A stretch of 64,000 bases of DNA. Source: Nostoc calcicola FACHB-3891 (GTDB lineage: Bacteria > Cyanobacteriota > Cyanobacteriia > Cyanobacteriales > Nostocaceae). Below, piece by piece: positions 51,766 to 60,301 of this stretch. Where the stretch lies: the NCBI RefSeq assembly GCF_014697355.1, contig NZ_JACJRQ010000004.1:186001-250000 (forward strand), given 5' to 3'. Below the pieces are notes generated by a model. The model saw nothing but the letters and a program-made list of their open reading frames with translations. It searched no databases and was not told where the DNA came from. The number at the start of each line of letters is the position of its first letter. The first letter of the stretch is position 1. The position numbers were made by a program, and so were the translations under genes.

Positions 51766-53043
51766 TTAAGGTTTAATCAACTGCAAAACTTCTACCTCTT
51801 CTTGTGGAGAAATTAATGTTTTACCGAGCGGTAGAACAGCTAAAGCATTGGTTTGAGCTAAATTAATTAAATTGCCAGAACTATGACTACCGTCAGCTTT
51901 GTGAAATTCATAAACTCCATCAATTAAATGCAATTTACCCCAAAGGTAAGTTTCACGCTTACCATCCGATCGCAATTCATCGTGCGATCGCACTTTTAAA
52001 AATACTGGTTCCCAACCTGCTCTAATTCCCGAAAGTTTTTTGATCGCTGGCAGCACAAACCGCCAAAAAGTTACTAATACAGATGCTGGATTTCCTGGTA
52101 AACCAAAGTAGAGGGGGGAGGGGGGAGATGAGGGAGATGAGGGAGATGAGGGAGATGAGGGAGTGGGGAGGGTGGCGACGGTGAGGGGTTTACCTGGCCT
52201 GATGTCTACAGCTTGAATGTGGATTTTGGCTCCTAGTGATTCGAGAATTTTGTCAACATAGTCATAATCTCCCACTGAAACACCACCGGAAGATAGAACT
52301 ATATCAGCGATCGCACCTGCATCGGTAATAACTTTACTCAGGGCAACTGGTTCATCTTTGACAATGCCTAATAGTAATGGTTCTGCCCCACTTTCTCTCA
52401 CCAAAGCCGCCAGTGCATACTGATTAGAATCGACAATTTGCCCTGGTTGCAATGGTTCATCAACTCTTACCAACTCGTCACCAGTGGAAAAAATTGCTAC
52501 GCGCGGACGACGGTAAACATTTAAATTTGCACACTGTGCTGCTGCCAACACGGCAATTTCTGGGGCATTTAACTTAATACCTGCTGGTAGTAGTTGTGTT
52601 CCAGCTTGGTAAAAAGCTGCTTTTTTTCTGACAAATTCTTGGGATTGTGGCGCGGCTAGGATGAAAACGCGGTTTTCTTCTCGCCGCGTTTTTTCTTGCA
52701 TAACCACAGTGTCGGCTGCTGCTGGCATCAGGGCACCTGTGAAAATCCGCGCTGCTTGCCCTGCCTGAATCGTACACTTGGGCTGATACCCAGCCGGAAT
52801 TTCTTCAATAATTTCCAAAACGGTTGGTTGTTCGGCGCTAGAGTGCTGCACATCTTCGTACCGCACTGCATACCCATCCATCGCTGAGTTATCCCAATGG
52901 GGAAAATCTAAAGGACTGGTGACAGGCGTTGCCAAAATCCGACTCTCGGCTGCGAACAAATCTACAATTTCTGTATCCCGCTGGTTATCCAACGGCTGCA
53001 CCAAATTTAAGATCGTTGCTTGTGCATTGCTGACTGATAGCAT
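51766..53043 (-). CDS. moeA: Molybdopterin molybdenumtransferase MoeA
   Basis: This 425-residue MoeA inserts molybdate into adenylated molybdopterin to give the molybdenum cofactor (needed for nitrate reductase and others). Motifs: DNSAMDGYA (51-59), IFTGALMP, FSTGDELV, SSGGVSVGDYDY and GLPGNPASVL (314-323). I chose ATG 53043 over the TTG two codons upstream. Between KPLTVATL and LYFGLPGNP, residues about 293-310 (52114-52167) are an in-frame PTPSSPSSP insert from CTCATCTCC repeat DNA; MoeA normally has only a few residues there. The insert lies between two core strands near the active-site loop, so the protein must tolerate it as an exposed loop. The cysteine hydrolase gene is upstream on the same strand. 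Confidence 0.93.
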   Translation of the reverse strand: MLSVSNAQATILNLVQPLDNQRDTEIVDLFAAESRILATPVTSPLDFPHWDNSAMDGYAVRYEDVQHSSAEQPTVLEIIEEIPAGYQPKCTIQAGQAARIFTGALMPAAADTVVMQEKTRREENRVFILAAPQSQEFVRKKAAFYQAGTQLLPAGIKLNAPEIAVLAAAQCANLNVYRRPRVAIFSTGDELVRVDEPLQPGQIVDSNQYALAALVRESGAEPLLLGIVKDEPVALSKVITDAGAIADIVLSSGGVSVGDYDYVDKILESLGAKIHIQAVDIRPGKPLTVATLPTPSSPSSPSSPSSPPSPLYFGLPGNPASVLVTFWRFVLPAIKKLSGIRAGWEPVFLKVRSHDELRSDGKRETYLWGKLHLIDGVYEFHKADGSHSSGNLINLAQTNALAVLPLGKTLISPQEEVEVLQLIKP

Positions 53044-53130
53044 AGCCAATGGCTCCGGTTTTGTACTCTTAGATTAATTAATATAGCGATCGCACTCAAA
53101 GCAAAAGGCCCTTTTAAAACATCCCTTATA

Positions 53131-53703
53131 CTAAGACAGCATTGCAGGTAATTTCCTAAAAGAAATTACATATTTCTCTCCAATGTTCCGTTTTAAGATC
53201 TGAATCGCCGCTTCATGATATTTCTGCCCAGCACTAGAAGCACAGCCATCTGATACAACGAACGTCTCAAATCCAGCATCAAATAGTCCCAAAGTTGTAG
53301 CCATCACACAAGCGTCTGTATCGACTCCACACACTGCGACTGTATTAATATCCATACTTTCCAGGGCTTGAAGCAGGGTAGGTAAAAACGCAGAATATGA
53401 AGGCTTATCAAAGGTTTTGCTGACAACCGGAATTAAGGTTTTAGAAAGCTCCGTTTCCTGTCCAAATACCATCTCGTTCCAGTTGAGTTGACGTGAGAAG
53501 TTAGGATTCTGGTTAAAAAAGCGAGTTGCCCAAACCTGATGAAACTGACTAGCATGAGCAACCACCTTTGGTACAACCGCTTGACATTTAGGTGTGATTA
53601 AAAAGCCATTTTGTAAATCTACCGCTAACAAAATCCCTTTACGTTGCTTTAAAGTAGACTGCACCCGCGCTTTCTGGGCACAGGCAATTTGGACGGTTGC
53701 CAA
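53131..53703 (-). CDS. Isochorismatase-family cysteine hydrolase
   Basis: This 190-residue cytoplasmic hydrolase has the catalytic triad of the family: Asp29 (AVDLQNGF), Lys100 (TFDKPSYSAF) and Cys132 (GVDTDACVMAT), with the cis-peptide VCGVDTDAC. Relatives hydrolyse nicotinamide, N-carbamoyl amines, isochorismate or ureido compounds; the substrate cannot be told. The start is TTG with a strong AGGAGG four bases upstream (53706-53711 on the plus strand), which decides it; the next start, GTG at residue 14, has no ribosome site. It is 87 bp upstream of moeA on the same strand and could share its transcript. Confidence 0.87.
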   Translation of the reverse strand: MATVQIACAQKARVQSTLKQRKGILLAVDLQNGFLITPKCQAVVPKVVAHASQFHQVWATRFFNQNPNFSRQLNWNEMVFGQETELSKTLIPVVSKTFDKPSYSAFLPTLLQALESMDINTVAVCGVDTDACVMATTLGLFDAGFETFVVSDGCASSAGQKYHEAAIQILKRNIGEKYVISFRKLPAMLS

Positions 53704-53825
53704 TGTTCCTCCTAAGGTGATAGTACCTTAAAGGATAGCTCTTCTATTGATTCTTTTTTCTAGCATAGTGTTTATTTACTACTTACCTATTGCTGAGTCT
53801 AAATTGGGCGTTGCAAAACAGTGCT

Positions 53826-53913
53826 GTAGGGGCACAGCATTGCTGTGCCCTTACGAAAGATGTGGTTTTTAAACTTATTTATATTTGGTATTTATTGTCG
53901 ATGCGTAAGTCCT
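53826..53913. repeat. GTAGGGGCACAGCA ... TGCGTAAGTCCT bipartite repeat
   Basis: A perfect GGGCACAGCA/TGCTGTGCCC hairpin is followed by TTACGAAAGATGTGGTTTTT and ends TGCGTAAGTCCT (53902-53913). Same order as the copies at 5589-5716 and 14456-14539; the hairpin alone recurs at 20516. It lies after the stop of the sensor kinase (53929), possibly as its terminator. Confidence 0.7.
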
Positions 53914-53928
53914 ATATATTTTCTAGGA

Positions 53929-55206
53929 TCAAAGTTTCAGGGGAAGGTTAATTTGAAAAGTTGAACCTTGACCAACTGAACTTTTGACAGTTATTTGCCC
54001 ATTGTATCCTTGCACAATTTGTTGAGCGATCGCCAGTCCGAGTCCAAAGCCGCCTGTTTGCCGAGAGCGAACGGTATCTACACGATAAAAGCGATCGAAG
54101 ATATGCGGTAAATCAGCAGTGGGAATGCCAATGCCGTTGTCTTTAACTTGAATTACCGCCCAGTGAGGCTGGGTAAAAAGATTTAATTCTACCTTACCGT
54201 CTGCTGGCGTGTATTTGAAAGCATTAGTCAGTAGATTAATCACGGCTTGCTTGAGCAAATTGGCATCAGCTTCTAACATCACGGGTTGTTCTGGAAACTG
54301 GGCGTTGAAATTGAGGTTTTGGGCGGGAGCCTGGGCTGCAAAATCTTCGGCAAGGGATTTCAAGATTTCGCGCAAGTCAACGGGTTTTAATATGGTGTCC
54401 GTCAGCGAACCATTATGACGGGACAGGAAAAGCAGATTATTAATCAGCGTACTCATGGATTTAGCAGTTTCGGCAATATTTTGCAACCGCAATCTTTGTT
54501 CAGATAAATCTTCCGGTGGCATTAAAGCAACCTGGGCATTACTTAATACGGTAGCAACGGGTGCCCGTAATTCATGAGAAGCATCAGCTGTAAATCGCTG
54601 CAATTGCTGATAAGCCCGCAGACTTGGCCGCATCGCCAACCCGCCCAAAAACCAACCCGTGATTCCAATTACACCAAAAGTAACAGGAACCCCCAAAGTG
54701 AGAAACAAGCGGGCTTGGTTCAGGCTACTACGTAGAGAGTTCATGGGAACCGCCGTTTGGAAATAGCCAATTAACTCCTTATCTGACAAAACAGGAAGTG
54801 TGACTTGGCGAACCCAGCTTGTTTTAGTGGGAGAATCTGAATTTAGTGGTATTTCCAGGGTTTCAAATCCTGGTTCACCTGTGAGTTGTTTATTAGCAGA
54901 CGAACCGATAAACTGCACCAGTTGTTTCTGAGAGTTATACCACCGAGCGTATACTAGTCCACCATTCAAAGATGCACCATTTTCTAGAGGAATTTGTTGG
55001 CTGCGTTGATTTTGCCATTGACTTTGATAAAGTGAGTATTCAGTTTTGGCAGCAAAAGCTTTACTTTGTGAAAATAGTTCGTCATCAAAAAGCCGCAACT
55101 GTTCTTCCACACTCAGACAGTAGCCCACCCCAGCAAACGCAAACAAAATTCCACCCATCGACAGGGCAAACCAGTGAGCAAGATTACGGCGGCTATGTTC
55201 AAACAT
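53929..55206 (-). CDS. Membrane sensor histidine kinase of a two-component pair
   Basis: This 425-residue kinase has membrane helices at about 11-32 and 166-190, a periplasmic sensor between them (33-165, no recognised domain), HisKA with His211 (ADASHELRAP) and HATPase with N box NLLTNAFKYTP, DNGIGIP and GGFGLGLAIA. It should sense an envelope or external signal and phosphorylate the OmpR-type regulator encoded upstream. The two genes are on one strand, separated by 116 bp holding an AAAGGTTAAAGGGAAAAGG repeat tract and TTACCCTTTTCCC, which may weaken read-through and set the kinase:regulator ratio. There is no HAMP that I can recognise. Confidence 0.92.
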   Translation of the reverse strand: MFEHSRRNLAHWFALSMGGILFAFAGVGYCLSVEEQLRLFDDELFSQSKAFAAKTEYSLYQSQWQNQRSQQIPLENGASLNGGLVYARWYNSQKQLVQFIGSSANKQLTGEPGFETLEIPLNSDSPTKTSWVRQVTLPVLSDKELIGYFQTAVPMNSLRSSLNQARLFLTLGVPVTFGVIGITGWFLGGLAMRPSLRAYQQLQRFTADASHELRAPVATVLSNAQVALMPPEDLSEQRLRLQNIAETAKSMSTLINNLLFLSRHNGSLTDTILKPVDLREILKSLAEDFAAQAPAQNLNFNAQFPEQPVMLEADANLLKQAVINLLTNAFKYTPADGKVELNLFTQPHWAVIQVKDNGIGIPTADLPHIFDRFYRVDTVRSRQTGGFGLGLAIAQQIVQGYNGQITVKSSVGQGSTFQINLPLKL

Positions 55207-55322
55207 TCATCATTAGTCATTAGTCAAAACCTTTCGGGTAGGGAAAAGGGGAAAGGTTAAAGGGAAAAGGAGAGATTTTCCCTTTACCCCTTACCCTTTT
55301 CCCTTTTCCCCATCTCCCCATT

Positions 55323-55997
55323 CTAATTCGGCGGATTTAACCGATAGCCCATACGATGCACTGTTTCTATCCAATCTTTGACGCCAATAGTTTGTAGGCG
55401 TTGGCGTAAACGGCGAACTAAGGTGGTAACTGCGTTGCTTTCGGGTTCTTCTCCCCAATTCCAAAGGGCTTGCTCAATTTGGCCATGAGATAAGACTTGG
55501 CGGGGATGACGCATCATATATTCCATTAATTGAAACTCGCGGCTAGAAAGTTGAGTTGTTAAGGAACCACGTTCAAGTATCAAATTCGATAAATGAAGTT
55601 GCAAGTCGCCCAGGGTAAGTATATCTCCTTGCCACATTGGCGATCGCCTTCCTAATGCCCGCACCCGTGCTAATAACTCCACCACATCCACAGGCTTAAC
55701 TAAGTAATCATCGGCTCCAGCATCTAAACCTCTGACTTTATCTGAAACGGTGTCTTTCGCCGTCAGCATCAGGATGGGAGCCAGTTTACCTGCCCTTCGA
55801 TATTCTTGACACAATTCTACACCGCTGACTTTTGGCAACATCCAATCTAAAATCAGCAAATCATAGTTTTTGCGAAAGACAAACCACTGCGCTGTTTCGC
55901 CATCAGTTAACGCATCTACTATATGCCCCGCTTTTAACAATGCTGCTCGCAGTGGCTCTAACTGTGATGGGTCATCTTCTACTAGTAAGATCAACAT
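55323..55997 (-). CDS. OmpR/PhoB-family response regulator
   Basis: This 224-residue regulator has a receiver (1-115) with acidic residues EDD (7-9), phosphoacceptor Asp51 (LILDWMLP) and Lys near 101 (DDYLVKP). A winged-helix DNA-binding domain follows (130-222; SSREFQLMEYMMRHPRQVLS, NAVTTLVRRLRQRL, IETVHRMGYRL). It is the first gene of the pair with the kinase at 53929. A small membrane protein is encoded divergently from 56100 with 100 bp between, a likely target of the regulator. The box TTAAGATTTAAG near 56038 is a candidate binding site. Confidence 0.93.
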   Translation of the reverse strand: MLILLVEDDPSQLEPLRAALLKAGHIVDALTDGETAQWFVFRKNYDLLILDWMLPKVSGVELCQEYRRAGKLAPILMLTAKDTVSDKVRGLDAGADDYLVKPVDVVELLARVRALGRRSPMWQGDILTLGDLQLHLSNLILERGSLTTQLSSREFQLMEYMMRHPRQVLSHGQIEQALWNWGEEPESNAVTTLVRRLRQRLQTIGVKDWIETVHRMGYRLNPPN

Positions 55998-56099
55998 CCA
56001 ATTTGCTTAGCTTTCTGTCTTTGCTTACTTCCTAGTCTTAAGATTTAAGCTGAAACAATAACACAAAAGTAACAGTAAGTATTCTATCTCATAACTTCC

Positions 56100-56486
56100 A
56101 TGCAACAACTTCAACGTTTTCAAGTGTTGCGATCGCTGGGCTTTGTGTTTTGGTTGTCCTTGCCGTTGATTGGACTAGTTTTTTGGTTGGGAAGCGGCTT
56201 TATTGGAGATCGGATTTTAAGTCACTCCCGCGTCACCAAAAAATATCTGCTAGCCGATACCCAATCGGCACGGCAAATGATGAAAAGAGTAGTAGCGATC
56301 GAAGTGCAAATCATTCCACAACAAGGAATTTCACGGGTGAACGTTAAAACGAGTAGCTCAGTTCTCAAAACCATAGTATTTGAATTCCCAGTCACCGATA
56401 TGAGCCAACTTCAAGCTACTCTCAGTCAAGAATTAGGCTTACCACGCGATCGCGTTAAGGAACTGGTTGTGGAAGTGGGGGAGTAG
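56100..56486 (+). CDS. Small membrane protein divergent from the response regulator
   Basis: This 128-residue protein has one or two hydrophobic helices near the N-terminus (about 12-37, SLGFVFWLSLPLIGLVFWLGSG-like) followed by a soluble domain (45-128). The soluble part reads RVVAIEVQIIPQQGISRVNVKTSSSVLKTIVFEFP and DMSQLQATLSQELGLPRDRVKELV, alternating strand and helix. I do not recognise the family; I have seen it as a conserved cyanobacterial hypothetical. The divergent promoter shared with the two-component regulator suggests it is controlled by that system or is an accessory to it. Confidence 0.65.
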   Translation: MQQLQRFQVLRSLGFVFWLSLPLIGLVFWLGSGFIGDRILSHSRVTKKYLLADTQSARQMMKRVVAIEVQIIPQQGISRVNVKTSSSVLKTIVFEFPVTDMSQLQATLSQELGLPRDRVKELVVEVGE

Positions 56487-57032
<546 letters not shown>

Positions 57033-57185
57033 CCCAAAGGCATTGTGTTGACTAGTGGTCTAGCTTTTTCCACCATTTTGACTCCCACCGTCGTACCCGC
57101 ACTCATGGGTTTACTACAGGATATCTCTGGACGCAAATCAGGGCGATCGGTAATTCCCAAAAATCCAGACAAAGTAGTTAGTTAA
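57033..57185 (+). pseudogene. C-terminal remnant of a membrane protein, possibly an RND efflux pump
   Basis: This 50-codon open stretch, preceded by an in-frame TAA, encodes IVLTSGLAFSTILTPTVV then PALMGLLQDISGR and a polar tail with a normal stop. A glycine-led hydrophobic helix ending in TxxVVPALMxLL is the usual last helix of RND-family exporters (as in HAE1/CzcA types). No start, promoter or upstream domain is present, so it is a decayed 3' end. A MITE (57186-57356) begins right after the stop. Confidence 0.4.
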
Positions 57186-57356
57186 TGGACTTCTTACAAA
57201 AGTCCTTTTCTTGGCTCTCTTCTTTGCGCGGCAGTCGCTCATGGGGGAAACCCCCAACACCGCGCTGCCTTGTCTTTGCGTGTTAGCGAACGCGAGTGCG
57301 TCTCGTAGAGAAGCGGGGCGTAGCCCGACAAAAAATTATTTATGCAAGAAGTCTAA
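57186..57356 (+). mobile_element. MITE-like element, copy B (about 171 bp)
   Basis: The ends GGACTTCTTACAAAAGTCC and TGCAAGAAGTCTAAT form an inverted repeat (ACTTCTT/AAGAAGT core). The interior shares long identical stretches with copy A at 46564-46746 in reverse orientation, including the hairpin CATGGGGGAAACCCCCAA. No coding capacity. 57357-57471 has GTAGGGTG..GCACCCTCAA repeat only. Confidence 0.75.
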
Positions 57357-57471
57357 TAGAATTCCCAGAAAATTAAATGTAGGGTGTATTGTCGCCAAGC
57401 GCCGCACCCTCAATAATTGAAGATATAGGTTCTGATGGTCGGAAACCTCTCTTCAAGACGCTACGCAATTA

Positions 57472-59583
57472 TCAATGAATCCGAAGAAACCCAGCTTTTT
57501 CAATTATATTTTGTCCTTCATTACTTAACAGATAATTAGCGAAGAATTCTCCGGCTTTTTCCTCCTCTTGACCATTTTTTTTCACAATTACAAATAAGTA
57601 ACGGGTAATCGTATAATCATCATTTTTTAACACATCAATATTAATTTTGTGATTTTCCCAAGGACACTTTATCCCTGGTATATTTCCATTTTTATCTACA
57701 GCAATTACTTTACCAAGCTCCCGAATAATTGGTAGAGTTTTAACAATACATTGGTTAATTACTTCCGAAGCTGAAGCATAATAAATAGCTCCATCATTGA
57801 GATTTTTTCCTACTTTTTTTAGGGCATGGTTAGTAGTAGAAATAAACTTAACATTTGCACCAAAATTATCGTTTACCAAAATATTCTCTTTGAAAAATTC
57901 AGTTGTACCACTGTCATCAGGGCGAGAATAGGGTGTAATTTTAAGATTCGGGCCACCCACCTCTTGCCAGTTGGTAATTTCACCTGTATAAATACCTTTC
58001 AATTGCTCTATACTCAAACCAGGAATATTCAAACTGGGGTGAACAGCGATCGCAATGGCATCGATCGCAACAGGTACTTGCTTTAGCTTTATCCCTAAAT
58101 TAGCCGCACGCAGAAACTCATAATCTCTAATATATCGTGAAGATTCAGCAAGGGATATTTGACCTTCTAATAACATTTTTATTCCTGTACCTGAACCTAA
58201 TTTAAAGGTAGGATGTGTATGGTATATCAGATTAAATTGTGGCCATTTAGCTGGAATTTTTTTATCGACTAATTCTCTAATTGGTTCCCAAGAAGTACTG
58301 CCTCCGTATAGAAATGTTCCCGACGGCGGCAATGGTAATACTATATTGCAAGCAAACCAGAACATACATACTAAAAGTACGCTAACTAAGCTAGTTACTA
58401 ACCAAAATCTGATATTTTTATTAATTGTATGACTTAAATTATTTGGCTTTTCAAAAGTAGTCTCTTTTGGCTTATTACCACACATTATTCGCCAAGTCAA
58501 CGGCTCGATATTGGGTTCAATACAAATTGTCGGTAACCAAATTGCACCTGGATATTCTGATTTAAAGTGTTCTAGGCGTTTGCGTGCTTTTTGGACAGAA
58601 GTAAATAGAGAGTTATTGCCTGTAAATTCTTGAAAAAAGTATTTCAAAAACTCTACAGCTACTAAATCTGGCACAGGTTCGCGCATGACTATAATCCGAG
58701 GTAAATGTAGCTGTAAAAGTTGGTGAGCAAATCCCAAACCATCACAAGAGTTAAAAATTGCTAATTGCAATCCTTTGGAAATAGCTTGTTTTAAAGCTTC
58801 TTGAAACTCTTGAATACTCAAGCTATCTTTATCGTTAAGTTCAATCCAACCTATCTGTCCATCTTTTTGACTGCCACTGTGTCCCGTGAAAACAAAAATA
58901 TGGTAGCCTTGTTTATTCCAAAGAGCTTCACACAATTCCTTGCGACTGGGTTGCATTAAACAGATTACTTCTACCTCATTTTCCTCAAGCTGTTGAATTA
59001 CTTTTAAATCATCTTTTGTGTTAATACTATCACTTCTACCAACGGCAACCAAAATTCTGATATTTTTGCTTTTTGGAACTACTTTATTTATCAGTTTACC
59101 TACATTTTTAGGTGAACTAAATGCAACTTCGACTTGGGGATAGTGTTGTTCAAATAAATCCCATTCTTGCCAAGGTATACGACGTAAATCTATATCTTTA
59201 GCATCAATAATGATGGTAACTTCTTCATTTAAATGATGCAATTGGTGGGCGATCGCTATTAATCTATCTCGAATTGGCCGCCACCTACTCTCTGATGAAT
59301 TCAGCCATTCATTGAGATACTTTTTGACTGCTACTGTGTGTTCTCCGTGGGAATAAATGGTCACTGTTTTGGGTGCGAGACGTAAGCCTGGCGCTGGAGC
59401 AACACAAGAACGCACAGCTTCGATTTGACGATAGGCTGACTGCCATTGGTTAAAGGAAGATTTTAGTTCTGGGAGTAATGGAGGTAAGAAGCCCTCTGTT
59501 TCTTCCTCCAAGTTCTTCACCCTCAAAATTACTAAAAATCCTTCTTGAGAGGTACGTCTGAATTTCAAGTTGACTGTCGTCAC
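57472..59583 (-). CDS. CHAT protease domain fused through a membrane helix to a PstS-like phosphate-binding domain
   Basis: The protein has 703 residues from GTG 59583 (preceded by GGAG 9 bases upstream); an in-frame TTG at 59604 lies in repeat DNA and would add seven. Layout: N-terminal helical region and CHAT caspase-like domain (about 1-365) with catalytic His235 (FTGHSGS) and Cys280 (NSCDGLG) retained and the family motif IPWQEWDLFE; linker; one membrane helix (about 393-417); a PstS-type domain (423-703) with GGSTSWEP (427-434), GSGTG (463-467) and the oxyanion motif RPDDSGTT (554-561). By the positive-inside rule (RF.. before the helix) CHAT is cytoplasmic and PstS-like is periplasmic. 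It may be a receptor whose protease responds to phosphate or a similar anion. It stands alone, divergent from a TIGR04222 gene. No substrate protein is identifiable. Confidence 0.85.
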   Translation of the reverse strand: MTTVNLKFRRTSQEGFLVILRVKNLEEETEGFLPPLLPELKSSFNQWQSAYRQIEAVRSCVAPAPGLRLAPKTVTIYSHGEHTVAVKKYLNEWLNSSESRWRPIRDRLIAIAHQLHHLNEEVTIIIDAKDIDLRRIPWQEWDLFEQHYPQVEVAFSSPKNVGKLINKVVPKSKNIRILVAVGRSDSINTKDDLKVIQQLEENEVEVICLMQPSRKELCEALWNKQGYHIFVFTGHSGSQKDGQIGWIELNDKDSLSIQEFQEALKQAISKGLQLAIFNSCDGLGFAHQLLQLHLPRIIVMREPVPDLVAVEFLKYFFQEFTGNNSLFTSVQKARKRLEHFKSEYPGAIWLPTICIEPNIEPLTWRIMCGNKPKETTFEKPNNLSHTINKNIRFWLVTSLVSVLLVCMFWFACNIVLPLPPSGTFLYGGSTSWEPIRELVDKKIPAKWPQFNLIYHTHPTFKLGSGTGIKMLLEGQISLAESSRYIRDYEFLRAANLGIKLKQVPVAIDAIAIAVHPSLNIPGLSIEQLKGIYTGEITNWQEVGGPNLKITPYSRPDDSGTTEFFKENILVNDNFGANVKFISTTNHALKKVGKNLNDGAIYYASASEVINQCIVKTLPIIRELGKVIAVDKNGNIPGIKCPWENHKINIDVLKNDDYTITRYLFVIVKKNGQEEEKAGEFFANYLLSNEGQNIIEKAGFLRIH

Positions 59584-60301
59584 GTCGCTTCGCTCCGAAT
59601 TCAAAATTCAAAATTCAAAATTAATCATTCCCCATAAATAATGGCGCTAGTATCCTTTTTGTTTTCGGTCATTGCTTTTTCCTTTTGTTGAATGCTCTTA
59701 AACAACAAACTTTTCTATCAGCCTTGTTACCCCTAAGAGGTTGTTTGAAAAGTATTTCGCTGTGACTTTAGGCACTTTTAGATCCCCCCTTACCCACGCC
59801 AGTCGCTCATGGGGGAAACCCCCAAGACCGCGCTGGCTCCCCTTAAAAAGGGTGGAACCGGAGTTAAAGTCCCCCAATTTATCGGGAGATTTAGGGGGAT
59901 CTAGAACGTTTTGCTACTAAGAAGAGGACTTTTCAAACACCTTCTAAGACTATTTTGACACTGAATTTCCCTAATCTTTGTTCTAAAATTGCCACATCCC
60001 ATAACCACAAGCACTTTCAGTCGATAGTTTTAGCTAATCTTAGTGCCATTTTCACTCAGCCATTTCATAAAAATAGAAATACTTCATGTGAATGTAAGTA
60101 GAGTAGCAAGCATAAATAAGGAGAGTGTTGATATCTGGTCACAAAGTGGCTGTTATGGTAGCTAAAAAATCACTGCAATCAACGTAAGAATGAGGTGTTG
60201 TAACGATTGATAAAAAATCTCGCTTTTGAACTTGAAATGCTTGTTTTGAAATCTTTACCACTACCAAAAACCGTATGTTGAACTTTGAAAACAACCAATC
60301 T
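59584..60301. other. Divergent region with nested repeats
   Basis: It starts with GAATTCAAAATTCAAAATTC repeat (the leader of the CHAT gene), then holds the nested element at 59736-59946. 59950-60270 is AT-rich and should contain the promoter of the TIGR04222 gene. No gene is seen. Confidence 0.55.
59736..59946. mobile_element. MITE-like element carrying a nested insertion
   Basis: The imperfect inverted ends are GAGGTTGTTTGAAAAGT (59736-59752) and ACTTTTCAAACACCTTC (59928-59944). Inside are GATCCCCCCTTACC and AGGGGGATCTAG arms. Within those, 59800-59835 is the CAGTCGCTCATGGGGGAAAC segment, which is the core of the MITE at 57186 and 46564. This looks like a repeat inserted into a repeat. Confidence 0.7.
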
